Shown here in pieces: positions 26,569 through 35,907 of a stretch of 64,000 nucleotides of DNA. The position numbers and the translations under genes are program-made. The stretch is from Desulfomicrobium apsheronum (GTDB taxonomy: Bacteria > Desulfobacterota > Desulfovibrionia > Desulfovibrionales > Desulfomicrobiaceae): the NCBI RefSeq assembly GCF_900114115.1, contig NZ_FORX01000008.1:1-64000 (forward strand). The letters are read 5' to 3'. The notes beneath the pieces were generated by a model. It had not been told where the DNA came from. It saw only the letters and a program-made list of their open reading frames with translations, and did no database searches. How positions within the stretch are numbered: position 1 is the first letter of the stretch; every line of letters starts with the position of its first letter.

Positions 26569-27282
26569 CTAGGCGCAGGCCTCGTCCAGGCTGTCGAAGA
26601 TCTGAACCATGCGGGTCAGACCAACTATGCCGAAAACCTTGCGAAAATTCTCGGAAAGACCGGCCATGACGATCTCGACACCGTCCTTTTCGCTCTCCAG
26701 AACCAGCTGAGTCAAAATGGCGATGCCTGCTCCGTTCACAGAGGTGTTGGGATCGAAATGCAGCACGATGCGCTGCACCCCCGCTTCCTGGGCCTTGGAG
26801 TAGGCTTCGCGCAGATACGGTTCGCTGTGGGAACTGACGCTTCCCTGGATCTCAATGACCAGCGCCTGGCCCTGCCTAACGACGCTGACTTCGTTTTGCC
26901 TACTCTTGGCCAGTTTGAGCCGCTCCTTGGCCCGGGCCAGCCCCTGTTCAAGGCTCTGCCGCTGGATGGGCTTGTTTATGAAATCGGCGGCATCCAGATT
27001 CAGGGCCTGAATGGCCAGATCCATGTCGCCATGCCCGGTGATGACGATGACCTCCGTAGCGGGCGACCGCTTCTTGATCTGCTGCAGAACCTCGATTCCG
27101 TCCATGCCGGGCATCTTGATGTCAGTCAGGACGATGTCGGGTTTTTCCCTGTCGAATACTTCCAGCCCCTCTTCTCCGGATTCGGCCGTAAGGATGTCAA
27201 ATCCGTACACGTCCAGAAAGAGCCGGAACATTTTCAGGGTAGCCTTCTCGTCGTCGATGACCAGGATTTTTTCTTGCGTCAT
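26569..27282 (-). CDS. Response regulator with receiver and STAS domains
   Basis: 237 residues. The receiver domain (1-120) has DD at 10-11, phospho-acceptor D54 in LTDIKMPGMDG, T82 and K104. The C-terminal domain (about 132-237) is a STAS (anti-sigma-factor-antagonist-like) fold, with RIVLHFDPNTSVNGAGIAIL at the place of the usual phosphorylated Ser; here the expected DSSG is not kept, so classical phosphorylation is doubtful. No DNA-binding domain, so output is through protein contact. It overlaps the sensor kinase gene by 4 bp, its obvious partner. Confidence 0.85.
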   Translation of the reverse strand: MTQEKILVIDDEKATLKMFRLFLDVYGFDILTAESGEEGLEVFDREKPDIVLTDIKMPGMDGIEVLQQIKKRSPATEVIVITGHGDMDLAIQALNLDAADFINKPIQRQSLEQGLARAKERLKLAKSRQNEVSVVRQGQALVIEIQGSVSSHSEPYLREAYSKAQEAGVQRIVLHFDPNTSVNGAGIAILTQLVLESEKDGVEIVMAGLSENFRKVFGIVGLTRMVQIFDSLDEACA

Positions 27283-29333
27283 TGAGATGTCTCGCTGGGT
27301 TGTTCCGTTTTTTTGTCCACGCGGGTTGCGTTGTGCTCAAGAGCCTGATGACTCTCGACGCTTGGAAAACTCAAGGTGAATGTTGTCCCCTGACCCGGTT
27401 GACTGTCAATAGTAATGGTTCCGCCATAATCGCGGACAATTCCGTATGTTATGGCCAGGCCGAGCCCCATGCCCTTGCCGGTCTGTTTGGTGGTGAAAAA
27501 GGGCTCGAAGATCTTGTTGCGCACCGAATCGGCTATGCCTGGGCCGTTGTCGGCGAAGGATGCGAAAACCCGGCCTTCCCTGGCGTAGGTGCGCACCAGG
27601 ATGTCTCCCCACATGCCGGGTTCACTCTCCATCTTTTCCTGAATGGCGTCCCGGGCGTTGTTGAGCAGATTGAAAAAGACCTGTTGCAGCCGGTTGTTGT
27701 GGCCCTTGATGTACGGCAGGTCCTCGCCCAGTTCCAGGCGAATGGTGATACGCTGGATGGAGAACTGACGGCCGATGATGGACAGCACGCCGCGGATTGG
27801 CTCGTTCATGTCCACCCTTTCCATGACCAGGCCCGATTTTTTGCCGAAGGCGCGCAGATTGTTGATGATGTCCGTGGCCCGGTCCACCTGCTGGCTGATC
27901 TCCGTGGCCATGTCCCGGATCTGGGTTTCGGTCACTTCGCGATTCTGCTCTATGAGCAGGTTCAGGTACTCGCTTCCCATCTTGATGGCATTGAGCGGCT
28001 GGTTGATCTCGTGGGCGATGCCCGCGCTCATTTCGCCAAGGGTCTTCATCTTGGCCGCCTGCACGAGCTGCGCGTCCTTCTCCATCATCTCGGTGATGTC
28101 GGTCACGGCCACGATCATGGCGTGAGTGCCGCCGTAACTGATGGGACAGGCGTGCATGTTGACGTAAAAGGGCCGCTCGCCCTTCTTGTAATGGAGCACC
28201 TTGGGATAATAGACGCAGCCGCTGTTCGTGACCGCATCATTGAGAGAGGTCAGACATTCCCGGACCTGGTCGTGACCGAGCACCATGAAGGACACGCCCA
28301 GCAATTCGCCCTTGGAATATTCGTAGAGTTCCTCGGCCCTGGGGTTGGCGTCGAGGATGAGGTCCGTGTTGCAGTCCACGACAAAAATGGGATCGGGACC
28401 CGAATCGAACAGGGACCGGTATTTCATCTCCGATTCCTGGAGGCGCTTGCGGTAGAGGCGGATGGACCAGACCATGCTCATGAACGAGTCGGCCAGCTGG
28501 ATGACCTCGTCTCCTCCGCGTTTGCGGTAGAAGAGACAGGTCGAGCAGACCTGACCGGTCTTGCCCTCGGACTTGCGAGACTTGCGTCCCTGTTCGTCGA
28601 AATGCCAGCAGGGCATGTTGGTGTCCTTGTAGGCCGGACAGTTGGTCACCGCCCAGTCCAGACCCTCGCCCAGATCCAGATGCACATCGAAATTCCCTCG
28701 GCTGAGCTCGTCCGAAATGTTTGTCAGGCGCGAAATCGGGCTGGTGATATAGCGCGAAATGCGATGACTGACATAGAAGATAATGATGATGACCGCCGAG
28801 ATGAATCCCAGGAACATGAAGCGCAGCTTGGCCACCAGCTTGTCGATGTGTTCCTTGCTCAATCCCACGTGCACCGTTCCGATGCGGTACAGCCCCTCGT
28901 TCATGGACACCGCGATGTCGTAGGAGGTCTGCGCGCCCACCGCGACCAGGCGCACGCTGTGCATGTTCCCCTCAAGGACGGGATTGGCGGTGCTCAAGGG
29001 GCCGGGAAAAGGCACGGTGAAGGTGTGAGAAAGGACCTTCTCGCTGCGATCGAGCACAAAGATGTAATTGATCATGTGCTGGCGCTCCCGCAACCGGGCC
29101 TCCTCGAAAATGAGGCTCAGGAGCTCCGAATAGTTCTTGTCGAGAACAAACCCGCCGCCGCGCTCGGCAATGGAGTGGGCCACGGCAATGCCGCGCAATT
29201 CAAGCTCCTTGGTCAATCCGGAGATGAGAATCCAGCGGGCCAGGAGCGCGATGGTCACGCTGATCATGAGAATGACGGCCAGGATGGAGATGAAAATCTT
29301 GTTCTTGAGCGAAATGCGCGCGTAGGGTTTCAT
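27279..29333 (-). CDS. Membrane-bound PAS sensor histidine kinase with a cysteine cluster
   Basis: 684 residues. TM1 is at 11-34, a periplasmic sensor region at about 35-172, TM2 at 173-189, and a HAMP-like segment after it. Between HAMP and PAS lies a Cys cluster: C232, C242, C263 and C266 (NCPAYKD, PCWHF, CSTC), which could bind a metal or an FeS cluster. PAS is at about 301-415, HisKA has H441 ([20 protein letters not shown]), and HATPase_c is 545-660 ([23 protein letters not shown]). Signal input could be both periplasmic ligand and redox state. It overlaps the binding-protein gene upstream and the regulator downstream. Confidence 0.88.
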   Translation of the reverse strand: MKPYARISLKNKIFISILAVILMISVTIALLARWILISGLTKELELRGIAVAHSIAERGGGFVLDKNYSELLSLIFEEARLRERQHMINYIFVLDRSEKVLSHTFTVPFPGPLSTANPVLEGNMHSVRLVAVGAQTSYDIAVSMNEGLYRIGTVHVGLSKEHIDKLVAKLRFMFLGFISAVIIIIFYVSHRISRYITSPISRLTNISDELSRGNFDVHLDLGEGLDWAVTNCPAYKDTNMPCWHFDEQGRKSRKSEGKTGQVCSTCLFYRKRGGDEVIQLADSFMSMVWSIRLYRKRLQESEMKYRSLFDSGPDPIFVVDCNTDLILDANPRAEELYEYSKGELLGVSFMVLGHDQVRECLTSLNDAVTNSGCVYYPKVLHYKKGERPFYVNMHACPISYGGTHAMIVAVTDITEMMEKDAQLVQAAKMKTLGEMSAGIAHEINQPLNAIKMGSEYLNLLIEQNREVTETQIRDMATEISQQVDRATDIINNLRAFGKKSGLVMERVDMNEPIRGVLSIIGRQFSIQRITIRLELGEDLPYIKGHNNRLQQVFFNLLNNARDAIQEKMESEPGMWGDILVRTYAREGRVFASFADNGPGIADSVRNKIFEPFFTTKQTGKGMGLGLAITYGIVRDYGGTITIDSQPGQGTTFTLSFPSVESHQALEHNATRVDKKTEQPSETSQ

Positions 29334-30556
29334 TGGCCATCCTCCCGGCGCAGCTGCTCCCAGTCGTCAAGGAGGATGAAACGGCCATCCTGCAGACGGG
29401 TGAAGTAGACCTTGTCCATGCCCTGATGATCCAGGGGGCCGAAAGTCAGCCCGACATCACCACCCAGAGAAAAGTTCGTCATGGAGGTGATGGCCTCAAG
29501 AAAGGATTTGCGGCTCAAATTTCGTCCCGCCCTCCGAAGCCCCTCCACGAGCACCTTGGCGTTGATGTAGCCCTCGAAACCCACGAAATTGGGTTCCTCT
29601 CCCGGAAAATACTTTTCCAGCAGCCGGACGAACTCCTCGGCGCTTTCGGCCACGGTTCCGTCGCGGCTGATGGGCGGAGGCACTACCTGGGACATGATCA
29701 CGTCCAGACCGTTCGTTTCCGACTGCAGGAGGTTTCGCGACAGTTCCTTGGCGCCGACGAAGGAGACCATGTAAAAAATGGGTGAGTACTCATTTTCCAG
29801 CGATTTACGGATGAAATTCGCGCATGGGTCCGAAGTGCCGATCATGACCACGGCTTCGGCGCCGGATTCGCGGATGCGCTCAAGACCCTCGCTTATGTCA
29901 TGCGTGCCGCGCACGTAGCTTCCCCTGGCCACGGGCTCCAGCCCAAAACGTTTGAGCGCCAGTTCCGTGCCGGTCAGGCCGTCGAAGCCAAAGGCGTCAT
30001 ACTGATAAAAGACCGCTATGCGGGTCAGCTTGAGGTCCTGCACCAGATGCTCCACCGCAGCGTTGGTTTCCTGATAGTACGAGGCGCGCACATTGATGAG
30101 ATAAGGCATGAAGGGCTCGCGCAGAGCGTTGGCCCCGGTGAACATGCCCAGGAGCGGAACCTGCGCCTCTTCAACCAGGGGCAGGATCTTGACTGCGGTC
30201 GGGGTGCCCACATAGCAGAACAGTCCAAAAACCTGGTCCTCGATGAGAAAACGCTGGGTGTTGTCCAGGCATTTCGGCGGATCGTAGGAATCGTCGCGGG
30301 TGATGACGCGAATGGCCCGGCCGTGCACTCCGCCCTGTTCGTTGACGTGCTGCAGATAGCTCATGGCTCCGCGCAGCGTTTCCTGACCCAGATAACCGGC
30401 GTGCCCCTGCAACGCCAGGGAAGATCCGAAGGTGACCTCGGTATCGGTCACTCCGAGCCCTGCCGGGGCGAGAGGAATCTGGACTTCGGCGTCCTGGCAG
30501 GATGCCAGCCACGACGCAATCACCACCAAGAGAAATATCCGCAAACCTCCGCGCAC
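29330..30556 (-). CDS. Lipoprotein type I substrate-binding protein (sensor partner)
   Basis: 408 residues from GTG at 30556, chosen because GGAGG stands 5 nt upstream and the protein then begins with a compact lipoprotein signal (RIFLLVVIASWLASC). The frame extends to 30673 but that part has no signal-like sequence; an ATG at 30568 is possible. Mature region resembles LivK/Peripla_BP_6 proteins (TFGSSLALQGHAGYLGQETLRGAMSYL is split across helices; YVGTPTAVKILPL). No permease or ATPase genes accompany it, and its stop overlaps the kinase start, so it likely delivers a ligand signal to that kinase rather than feeding a transporter. Confidence 0.82.
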   Translation of the reverse strand: MRGGLRIFLLVVIASWLASCQDAEVQIPLAPAGLGVTDTEVTFGSSLALQGHAGYLGQETLRGAMSYLQHVNEQGGVHGRAIRVITRDDSYDPPKCLDNTQRFLIEDQVFGLFCYVGTPTAVKILPLVEEAQVPLLGMFTGANALREPFMPYLINVRASYYQETNAAVEHLVQDLKLTRIAVFYQYDAFGFDGLTGTELALKRFGLEPVARGSYVRGTHDISEGLERIRESGAEAVVMIGTSDPCANFIRKSLENEYSPIFYMVSFVGAKELSRNLLQSETNGLDVIMSQVVPPPISRDGTVAESAEEFVRLLEKYFPGEEPNFVGFEGYINAKVLVEGLRRAGRNLSRKSFLEAITSMTNFSLGGDVGLTFGPLDHQGMDKVYFTRLQDGRFILLDDWEQLRREDGQ

Positions 30557-30816
30557 ATCAGCCTCCATTGGGAAATCGTTGCATGCCCAAATGCCGAGTA
30601 GCTGAAAAAGACATCTTGCGCCACTTAAACTCCGACCCTTGCCCTCCCGAAGCAAGGACTGTATCTTGTGCAAAAATGTGAGTTTACTCCCTATGGGACG
30701 CGTGCATTATGTCTTTTCTGGCAGAATACAATCTAGACATACCTTCTCTAAATAAGATGTTTGGAAAAAAGCACAGAATCGCTATTACCCACAATTTTGC
30801 ACAGGATTTTTTATAA

Positions 30817-31677
30817 ATGAATTTTCAACATTTTGAAAATATTGTAAAAAATGAAAATTCTGCAAAAAAATTTTTGTTGCAATTTTGCTGGAAAAACCAT
30901 CAGCGTTTTTGCCCCAAATGCCGCAGCCGGAAACTCTATGCCCTGCGGGGAGGAAAGCGGCGTTGCTCCCGTTGTTCATACACATTTCATGACTTCAGCC
31001 AGCGCTTCATAAACAACGGCAATCTTGGCGCCCAGCAATGGCTGCGCCTCATCAAGCTCTTTGAACTGGAGGTATCCACTGGCCGCATGGCGGAGCAGCT
31101 CGGAGTCACCTACAACACCGCCTACAAGGCGGTGACCACCCTGCGCATGGCCATACTGGCCCACTCGCTGGACGCACGCCTGATCATCCGCTCCATCGAA
31201 GGGCTCGATTTCTCGAAATCCGGCAAGTTTCACTTGGACATGAGCACCAGAAGCGGGGCGCGCATGCCCGTGTTCGGCATCGTGGAGCGCGGCTCGCACG
31301 TTTTCGCCGATCTCATTCCCGAGCTTGACGGCGACAGCATCATCCATTTCAAGATGAACTTTCACCTGAAAACCGCCAACCTTGGCAAGATTATCTACAC
31401 GGACCGCTTCAAGCAATACGCGGCCCTCTTGGTCGGGGGCAGCCATCTGTCCGCGCGCTACAACATCCGCCACAACGACAAGGGGCTTTTCATCGACTCG
31501 TCCAAGGGCTTCTGGTCCTTTTCCAAAGACTGGTTCAGGCGTCTCAAGGGCATCTCTCCCAGAAATTTCCCGCTTTACATCAAGGAACTTGAATTCCGCT
31601 ACAATCACAGAAACGACGACATCTTCCCCATCCTGGCCGAATATCTCTGCGCCATGGTGCCAGACTTTGAGGATTAA
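30817..31677 (+). CDS. IS1595-like (ISXO2-type) transposase, possibly domesticated
   Basis: 286 residues. The N-terminal zinc ribbon has CPKC and CSRC pairs, then a helix-turn-helix (GRMAEQLGVTYNTAYKAVTTL) and an ISXO2-type DDE region. The expected catalytic DE of the first motif reads GLDFSKSG, the second Asp is kept (YTDRFKQY), and the third motif reads DSSKGFWSF instead of the usual N/E-containing form. No flanking terminal inverted repeats are apparent. The 5' part is very AT-rich, pointing to horizontal origin. It lies just upstream of the formate dehydrogenase operon in the same direction, followed by a hairpin. It may be an old transposase now serving as a DNA-binding protein, or simply a decaying one. 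Confidence 0.82.
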   Translation: MNFQHFENIVKNENSAKKFLLQFCWKNHQRFCPKCRSRKLYALRGGKRRCSRCSYTFHDFSQRFINNGNLGAQQWLRLIKLFELEVSTGRMAEQLGVTYNTAYKAVTTLRMAILAHSLDARLIIRSIEGLDFSKSGKFHLDMSTRSGARMPVFGIVERGSHVFADLIPELDGDSIIHFKMNFHLKTANLGKIIYTDRFKQYAALLVGGSHLSARYNIRHNDKGLFIDSSKGFWSFSKDWFRRLKGISPRNFPLYIKELEFRYNHRNDDIFPILAEYLCAMVPDFED

Positions 31678-31699
31678 AGATCTCCTTGCATAACCTTCT

Positions 31700-31731
31700 T
31701 TTTTTCATGCATAGCACAGAGCATGAAAAAA
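31700..31731. terminator. Hairpin after the IS1595-like gene
   Basis: TTTTTTCATGC (31700-31710) and GCATGAAAAAA (31721-31731) are a perfect 11-bp inverted repeat with a 10-nt loop. No T-run follows the plus-strand stem, but a T-run is present on the 5' side for the minus strand. It may end transcription of the transposase gene weakly, or mask the ATG of the small frame at 31723, which lies in the right arm. Confidence 0.55.
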
Positions 31732-31974
31732 TCGGAAAACGTATCGAAAACCCCCATACCTCTCTCGCAAAAATCAGAGTCGTCCGGAATGCAAGGCCTG
31801 TTGCCTTTTTCCGGCCTCGGCTTTGACCTGCGTCCGGTCCTGACCAGGCGCATCAGCGTGAGACTCATTGGGCGCGAGGCGACCCGGCCTGCCGAGTTGC
31901 CGCTGGTTGATTTCGTTCTCCCGTCGGGCCGTCGACTGCAATTGCGCCTCGGCCAAGAAATTCGTGGAAGGTAA
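31723..31974 (+). CDS. Small hypothetical protein upstream of fdnG
   Basis: 83 residues ending 29 bp before the formate dehydrogenase start. Codon third positions are GC-rich, as in nearby genes, and the C-terminal half is basic (LTRRISVRLIGREATRPAE). There is no convincing ribosome-binding site (only AGAG), and its ATG lies in a hairpin arm. I recognise no family. It could be a leader peptide or a remnant. Confidence 0.4.
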   Translation: MKKSENVSKTPIPLSQKSESSGMQGLLPFSGLGFDLRPVLTRRISVRLIGREATRPAELPLVDFVLPSGRRLQLRLGQEIRGR

Positions 31975-32003
31975 ACACCAGAAACATTGTCAGGAGGATC
32001 TGC

Positions 32004-35000
32004 ATGAAACTGGGAAGAAGAGAATTCGTCAAACTCACGGCCGCAGCTACAGCGGTCACGGCCTTTGGAGGCCTGGGGTTTGACCTGGCGCCCACCAAGG
32101 CCCACGCACAGCTCCTTAGCTTGCGCAAAGGCAAGGAAACCACCTCGGTCTGCTGTTACTGCTCGGTAGGCTGCGGACTCATCGTCACCACCGACGAGAA
32201 AACCAAACGCGCCATCAACATCGAAGGCGACCCGGATCATCCCATCAATGAAGGCGCTCTCTGCGCCAAAGGCTCGGCCATCTATCAGCTGGCCGAAAAC
32301 CCCCAGCGCATCACCAAGGTCCAGTACCGGGCACCCGGCAGCGACAAATGGGAAGAGAAGAGCTGGGACTGGGCCATCACGGAAATCGCCAAGCGCGTCA
32401 AAAAAGTCCGTGACGAATCCTTTACCTTGAAGAACGCCAAGGGCGAAGTCGTCAACCGCACCGAAGGGCTGGCCTCCGTAGGCTCGGCAGCCATGGACAA
32501 CGAGGAATGCTGGATCTACCAGGCCTTCCTGCGCAGTCTGGGGCTGACGTACATAGAGCACCAAGCACGTATTTGACACAGCGCAACTGTTGCGGCTCTG
32601 GCAGAGTCGTTCGGACGCGGCGCGATGACCAACCACTGGATCGACTTCAAGAACAGTGATTGCATTTTGATAATGGGCAGCAACGCTGCCGAAAACCACC
32701 CCATCTGTTGGAAATGGGTCACCAGGGCGCAGGAAGCAGGCGCGACGGTCATTCACGTCGACCCCCGCTACACCCGCACCTCCTCCAAATCCGACATGTA
32801 CGTCCCCCTGCGTTCAGGCTCCGATATCGGCGTCCTGGGCGGCATGATCAAGTACATCCTGGACAATGACCTCACTCAGAAGGAATACGTTCTCCATTAT
32901 ACCAACGCTTCCTTCCTCGTTTCCAAGGATTTCAGCTTCAGTGACGGCCTGTTCTCCGGTTTCGACGAAGCCGGACGCAAGTACGACAAGAAGTCCTGGA
33001 GCTTCGAAATGGATGAGAACGGCGTGCCCAAGCGGGACATGACCCTGAAGGATCCCCGCTGCGTGTACCAGATCCTGAAGAAGCACTACGACCGTTACGA
33101 CTCCAAGAAAGTTTCCGCCATCTCCGGTTCCCCCGAAGACCAGCTGCTGGCCTTCTACAAGGCCTACACGGCCACGGGCAAACCGGACAAGGCCGGCACC
33201 ATCCTTTATGCCATGGGCTGGACCCAGCACACCGTCGGCGTGCAGAACATCCGCGCCATGAGCATCATCCAGCTGCTGCTGGGCAACATGGGCGTGGCTG
33301 GCGGCGGCGTGAACGCGCTGCGCGGCGAATCCAACGTCCAGGGCTCCACCGACCAGGCCCTGCTCTTCCACATCATCCCCGGTTACATGGCCACTCCGCG
33401 TGCCAACTGGGCGACCCTGGAAGACTACAACAAGGCCAACACCCCGGCCAGCAAGGACCCCAAGAGCGTCAACTGGTGGCAGCACAAACCCAAGTACATG
33501 GCCAGTCTGCTCAAGTCCTTTTACAAGGAAGCCGACCTGCCCACCGCCTACAACTGGATGCCCAAGCTCGACGCCGGCCAGAACGCTTCCTGGCTGGTGC
33601 TCTTCGACAAGATGCTCAAAGGTCAGTTCAAGGGCTTCTTCGCCTGGGGCATGAACCCCGCCGCCAGTGGCGCGGACTCCAACAAGACCCGCGAAGCCCT
33701 GTCCAAGCTGGACTGGATGGTCAACGTCAACATGTTCGAGAACGAGACCGGATCCTTCTGGAAGGGCCCGGGCGTCGATCCCAAGAAGATCAAGACCGAA
33801 GTCTTCTTCCTGCCCTGCGCCGTCTCGGTGGAAAAGGAAGGCTCCATCTCCAACTCCGGCCGCTGGATGCAGTGGCGCTATGCCGGTCCGAGCCCCATGG
33901 GCGAATCGAAGCCGGACGGTGACATCATCTATGAACTCGCGCTGAAGATCCGCGAGCTGTACAAAAAGGACAAGGGCGCGTTCCCGGATCCGGTCCTCGG
34001 CCTCAACGTCGACGACTGGGGTGATGGACACGTCTTCGATCCGCACAAGGTCGCAAAGCTCATCAACGGCTATTTCCTCAAAGACACGACCATCAAGGGC
34101 GCTGACGGCAAGGAAACAGTTTACAAGGCCGGAAGCCAGGTCCCAAGCTTCGTCATGCTTCAGGCAGACGGCTCTACCTGTTCGGGCAACTGGATCTACA
34201 CCGCCTCCTACACCGACAAGGGCAACATGGCCGAACGCCGTGACAAGACCCAGACTCCGGAACAGGCGAAAATCGGCCTCTTCCCCGGCTGGACCTGGTC
34301 CTGGCCGGTCAACCGCCGCATCATCTACAACCGCGCTTCCGTGGACCTGGAAGGCAAGCCATGGGCACCCCAGAAGCCTGTCCTGGCATGGGACGGCGCG
34401 AACAAGAAATGGCTCATCGACGTTGTCGATGGCGGAGGAGACGCAGGCGCCAAGCATCCCTTCATCATGCAGAAGCATGGCGTGGGACAGATCTACGGTC
34501 CGGGCCTGAACGACGGTCCGCTGCCTGAATACTACGAACCGCTGGAATGCCCGGTCACCGAGCATCCCTTTTCCACGCAGCTCAACAGCCCGACGGCCCT
34601 CATGTTTGCCGAGGATGCTCACAAGCGCACCACCTGCGACCCGCGCTTCCCGTTCGTGTGCACGTCCTACCGCGTCACCGAACACTGGCAGACGGGCGTA
34701 CTGACCCGCTGGCTGCCCTGGCTCACGGAAGCTCAGCCGCAGATGTTCTGCGAAATGAGCGAGGAACTGGCGGAACTCAAGGGGATCAAGAACGGCGAAA
34801 AGGTCATCCTGGAGAATCCGCGCGGACAGCTCTGGGCCATCGCCATCGTCACCAAGCGCTTGAAGCCTTTTGACGTCATGGGCAACCCTGTCCATGTCGT
34901 GGGTATTCCCTGGCACTACGGTTGGGTCTGGCCCAAGGATGGTGGGGATGCAGCCAACCTGCTGACTCCTGCTGTCGGCGATCCGAACACCGGCATCCCG

Positions 35001-35039
35001 GAAACCAAGGCCTTCATGGTCAACGTGAAGAAAGCGTAA
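32004..35039 (+). CDS. fdnG: Selenocysteine formate dehydrogenase, catalytic (alpha) subunit
   Basis: About 1011 residues read through an in-frame TGA (32574-32576, residue 191) as selenocysteine: the flanks IEHQARI-U-HSATVAALAESFGRGA match the active site of FdnG-type enzymes, where the next residue is the conserved His. The Tat signal GRREFVKL and cleavage near AHA indicate export folded to the periplasm. The N-terminal [4Fe-4S] motif is C50-x2-C53-x3-C57 plus C in GALCAKG, followed by the bis-MGD-binding molybdopterin oxidoreductase domains. It oxidises formate to CO2. AGGAGG precedes the ATG, and the iron-sulfur subunit follows 9 bp downstream. No cytochrome subunit is present, so electrons probably go to periplasmic cytochrome c3. 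Confidence 0.95.
32577..32615 (+). promoter_or_regulatory. Bacterial SECIS element within fdnG
   Basis: Directly after the UGA, GCGGCTCT and AGAGTCGT (32592-32610) can form an 8-bp stem, with G-U pairs, closing a short GGC apical loop about 17 nt past the codon. Position and loop G residues resemble the bSECIS hairpins that recruit SelB. Confidence 0.72.
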
Positions 35040-35048
35040 GGAGCCAAT

Positions 35049-35783
35049 ATGTCAGGAAAATCATTCTTCGTCGATCTGACCAAATGTACGGCCTGCCGCG
35101 GTTGTCAGATCGCATGCAAGCAGTGGAACAAACTCCCGGCCGAGCAGACCAGAAACCATGGGTCGCATCAGAACCCCATGGATGTTTCGGCCATCACCTA
35201 CAAGACCGTGCACATGAAGGAAGTCGCCGACGACAAGGGCTTCATGGCCGCCTGGCTCTTCTTTCCCGAGCAGTGCCGCCATTGCACCGAACCGCCTTGC
35301 AAAATGACCGCCGACGCCTATGACGACACGGCCATTCTGCAGGACGAAGTCACCGGCGCCATCACCTTCACGGAAAAAACCAAGGATTTGCCTGATTTCG
35401 ATGAAATCCGCGAAGCCTGCCCCTACAACATCCCGCGTCAGGACGCGGCCACCAAGGTCATTACCAAGTGCACCATGTGCCTTGATCGTGTGCAGAATGG
35501 CCTCAAACCCGCCTGCGTACAGGCTTGTCCGACCGGGACAATGAACTTCGGAGATCGAGACGAGATGTTGGCTCTGGCTGAAAAACGCCTGGCCGAGGTG
35601 CAGAAGAAATTCCCTGACGCGGTGTTGGGCGACGCCGATTCGACCAGGGTCATCTACCTCTACCAGATGGACCCGCAGAAGTTCCACGACTTCGCGGTTG
35701 CCTCAGCCACCACGCCTGGGCTCATGAACCGCAAGGCCATGTTCGCCAAGCTCTTCGGCTCGACTTCCAGAAGCAAGGCCTAG
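35049..35783 (+). CDS. Formate dehydrogenase iron-sulfur (beta) subunit
   Basis: 244 residues. Four ferredoxin-type cysteine groups are visible: CTACRGCQIACKQW near residue 12, CRHCTEPPCKM near 78, EACPYNIPR near 120, and CTMCLDRVQNGLKPACVQACPTG split near 138-158. Up to four [4Fe-4S] clusters would carry electrons from the catalytic subunit. Unlike E. coli FdnH it has no C-terminal membrane helix, so the enzyme should be a soluble periplasmic heterodimer. It is exported with its partner through the Tat signal of the large subunit. Two hairpins end the operon. Confidence 0.94.
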   Translation: MSGKSFFVDLTKCTACRGCQIACKQWNKLPAEQTRNHGSHQNPMDVSAITYKTVHMKEVADDKGFMAAWLFFPEQCRHCTEPPCKMTADAYDDTAILQDEVTGAITFTEKTKDLPDFDEIREACPYNIPRQDAATKVITKCTMCLDRVQNGLKPACVQACPTGTMNFGDRDEMLALAEKRLAEVQKKFPDAVLGDADSTRVIYLYQMDPQKFHDFAVASATTPGLMNRKAMFAKLFGSTSRSKA

Positions 35784-35808
35784 TCCAGAAGGCCCTCCTC
35801 CATCGGCC

Positions 35809-35832
35809 GGCCGGGAAGACGGCTTCCCGGCC
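35809..35832 (+). terminator. Hairpin after the formate dehydrogenase operon
   Basis: GGCCGGGAAG and CTTCCCGGCC form a 10-bp stem with loop ACGG, followed by TCTCTTTA. The first of two stems behind the operon. Confidence 0.75.
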
Positions 35833-35849
35833 TCTCTTTAAAAAAAAAC

Positions 35850-35891
35850 AAAGGCCCGCGCTTCGGACATCCGAAAACGCGGGCCTTTTTT
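35850..35891. terminator. Bidirectional terminator between fdh operon and map
   Basis: AAAGGCCCGCG pairs with CGCGGGCCTTT over a 20-nt loop that itself contains TTCGGAC/TCCGAA. A T-run follows on the plus strand and an A-run precedes it, so it can serve both the fdh operon and the convergent map gene. Confidence 0.9.
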
Positions 35892-35907
35892 CGTCAAACA
35901 CACGACC

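Noticed and set aside
32577-32624. Separate gene start after the TGA at 32574
   Set aside because: The frame continues without shift and the TGA stands at the known Sec position, so it is one gene.
31674-34916. Two long minus-strand frames (360 and 700 codons)
   Set aside because: Antisense to the formate dehydrogenase gene, whose motifs are unmistakable.
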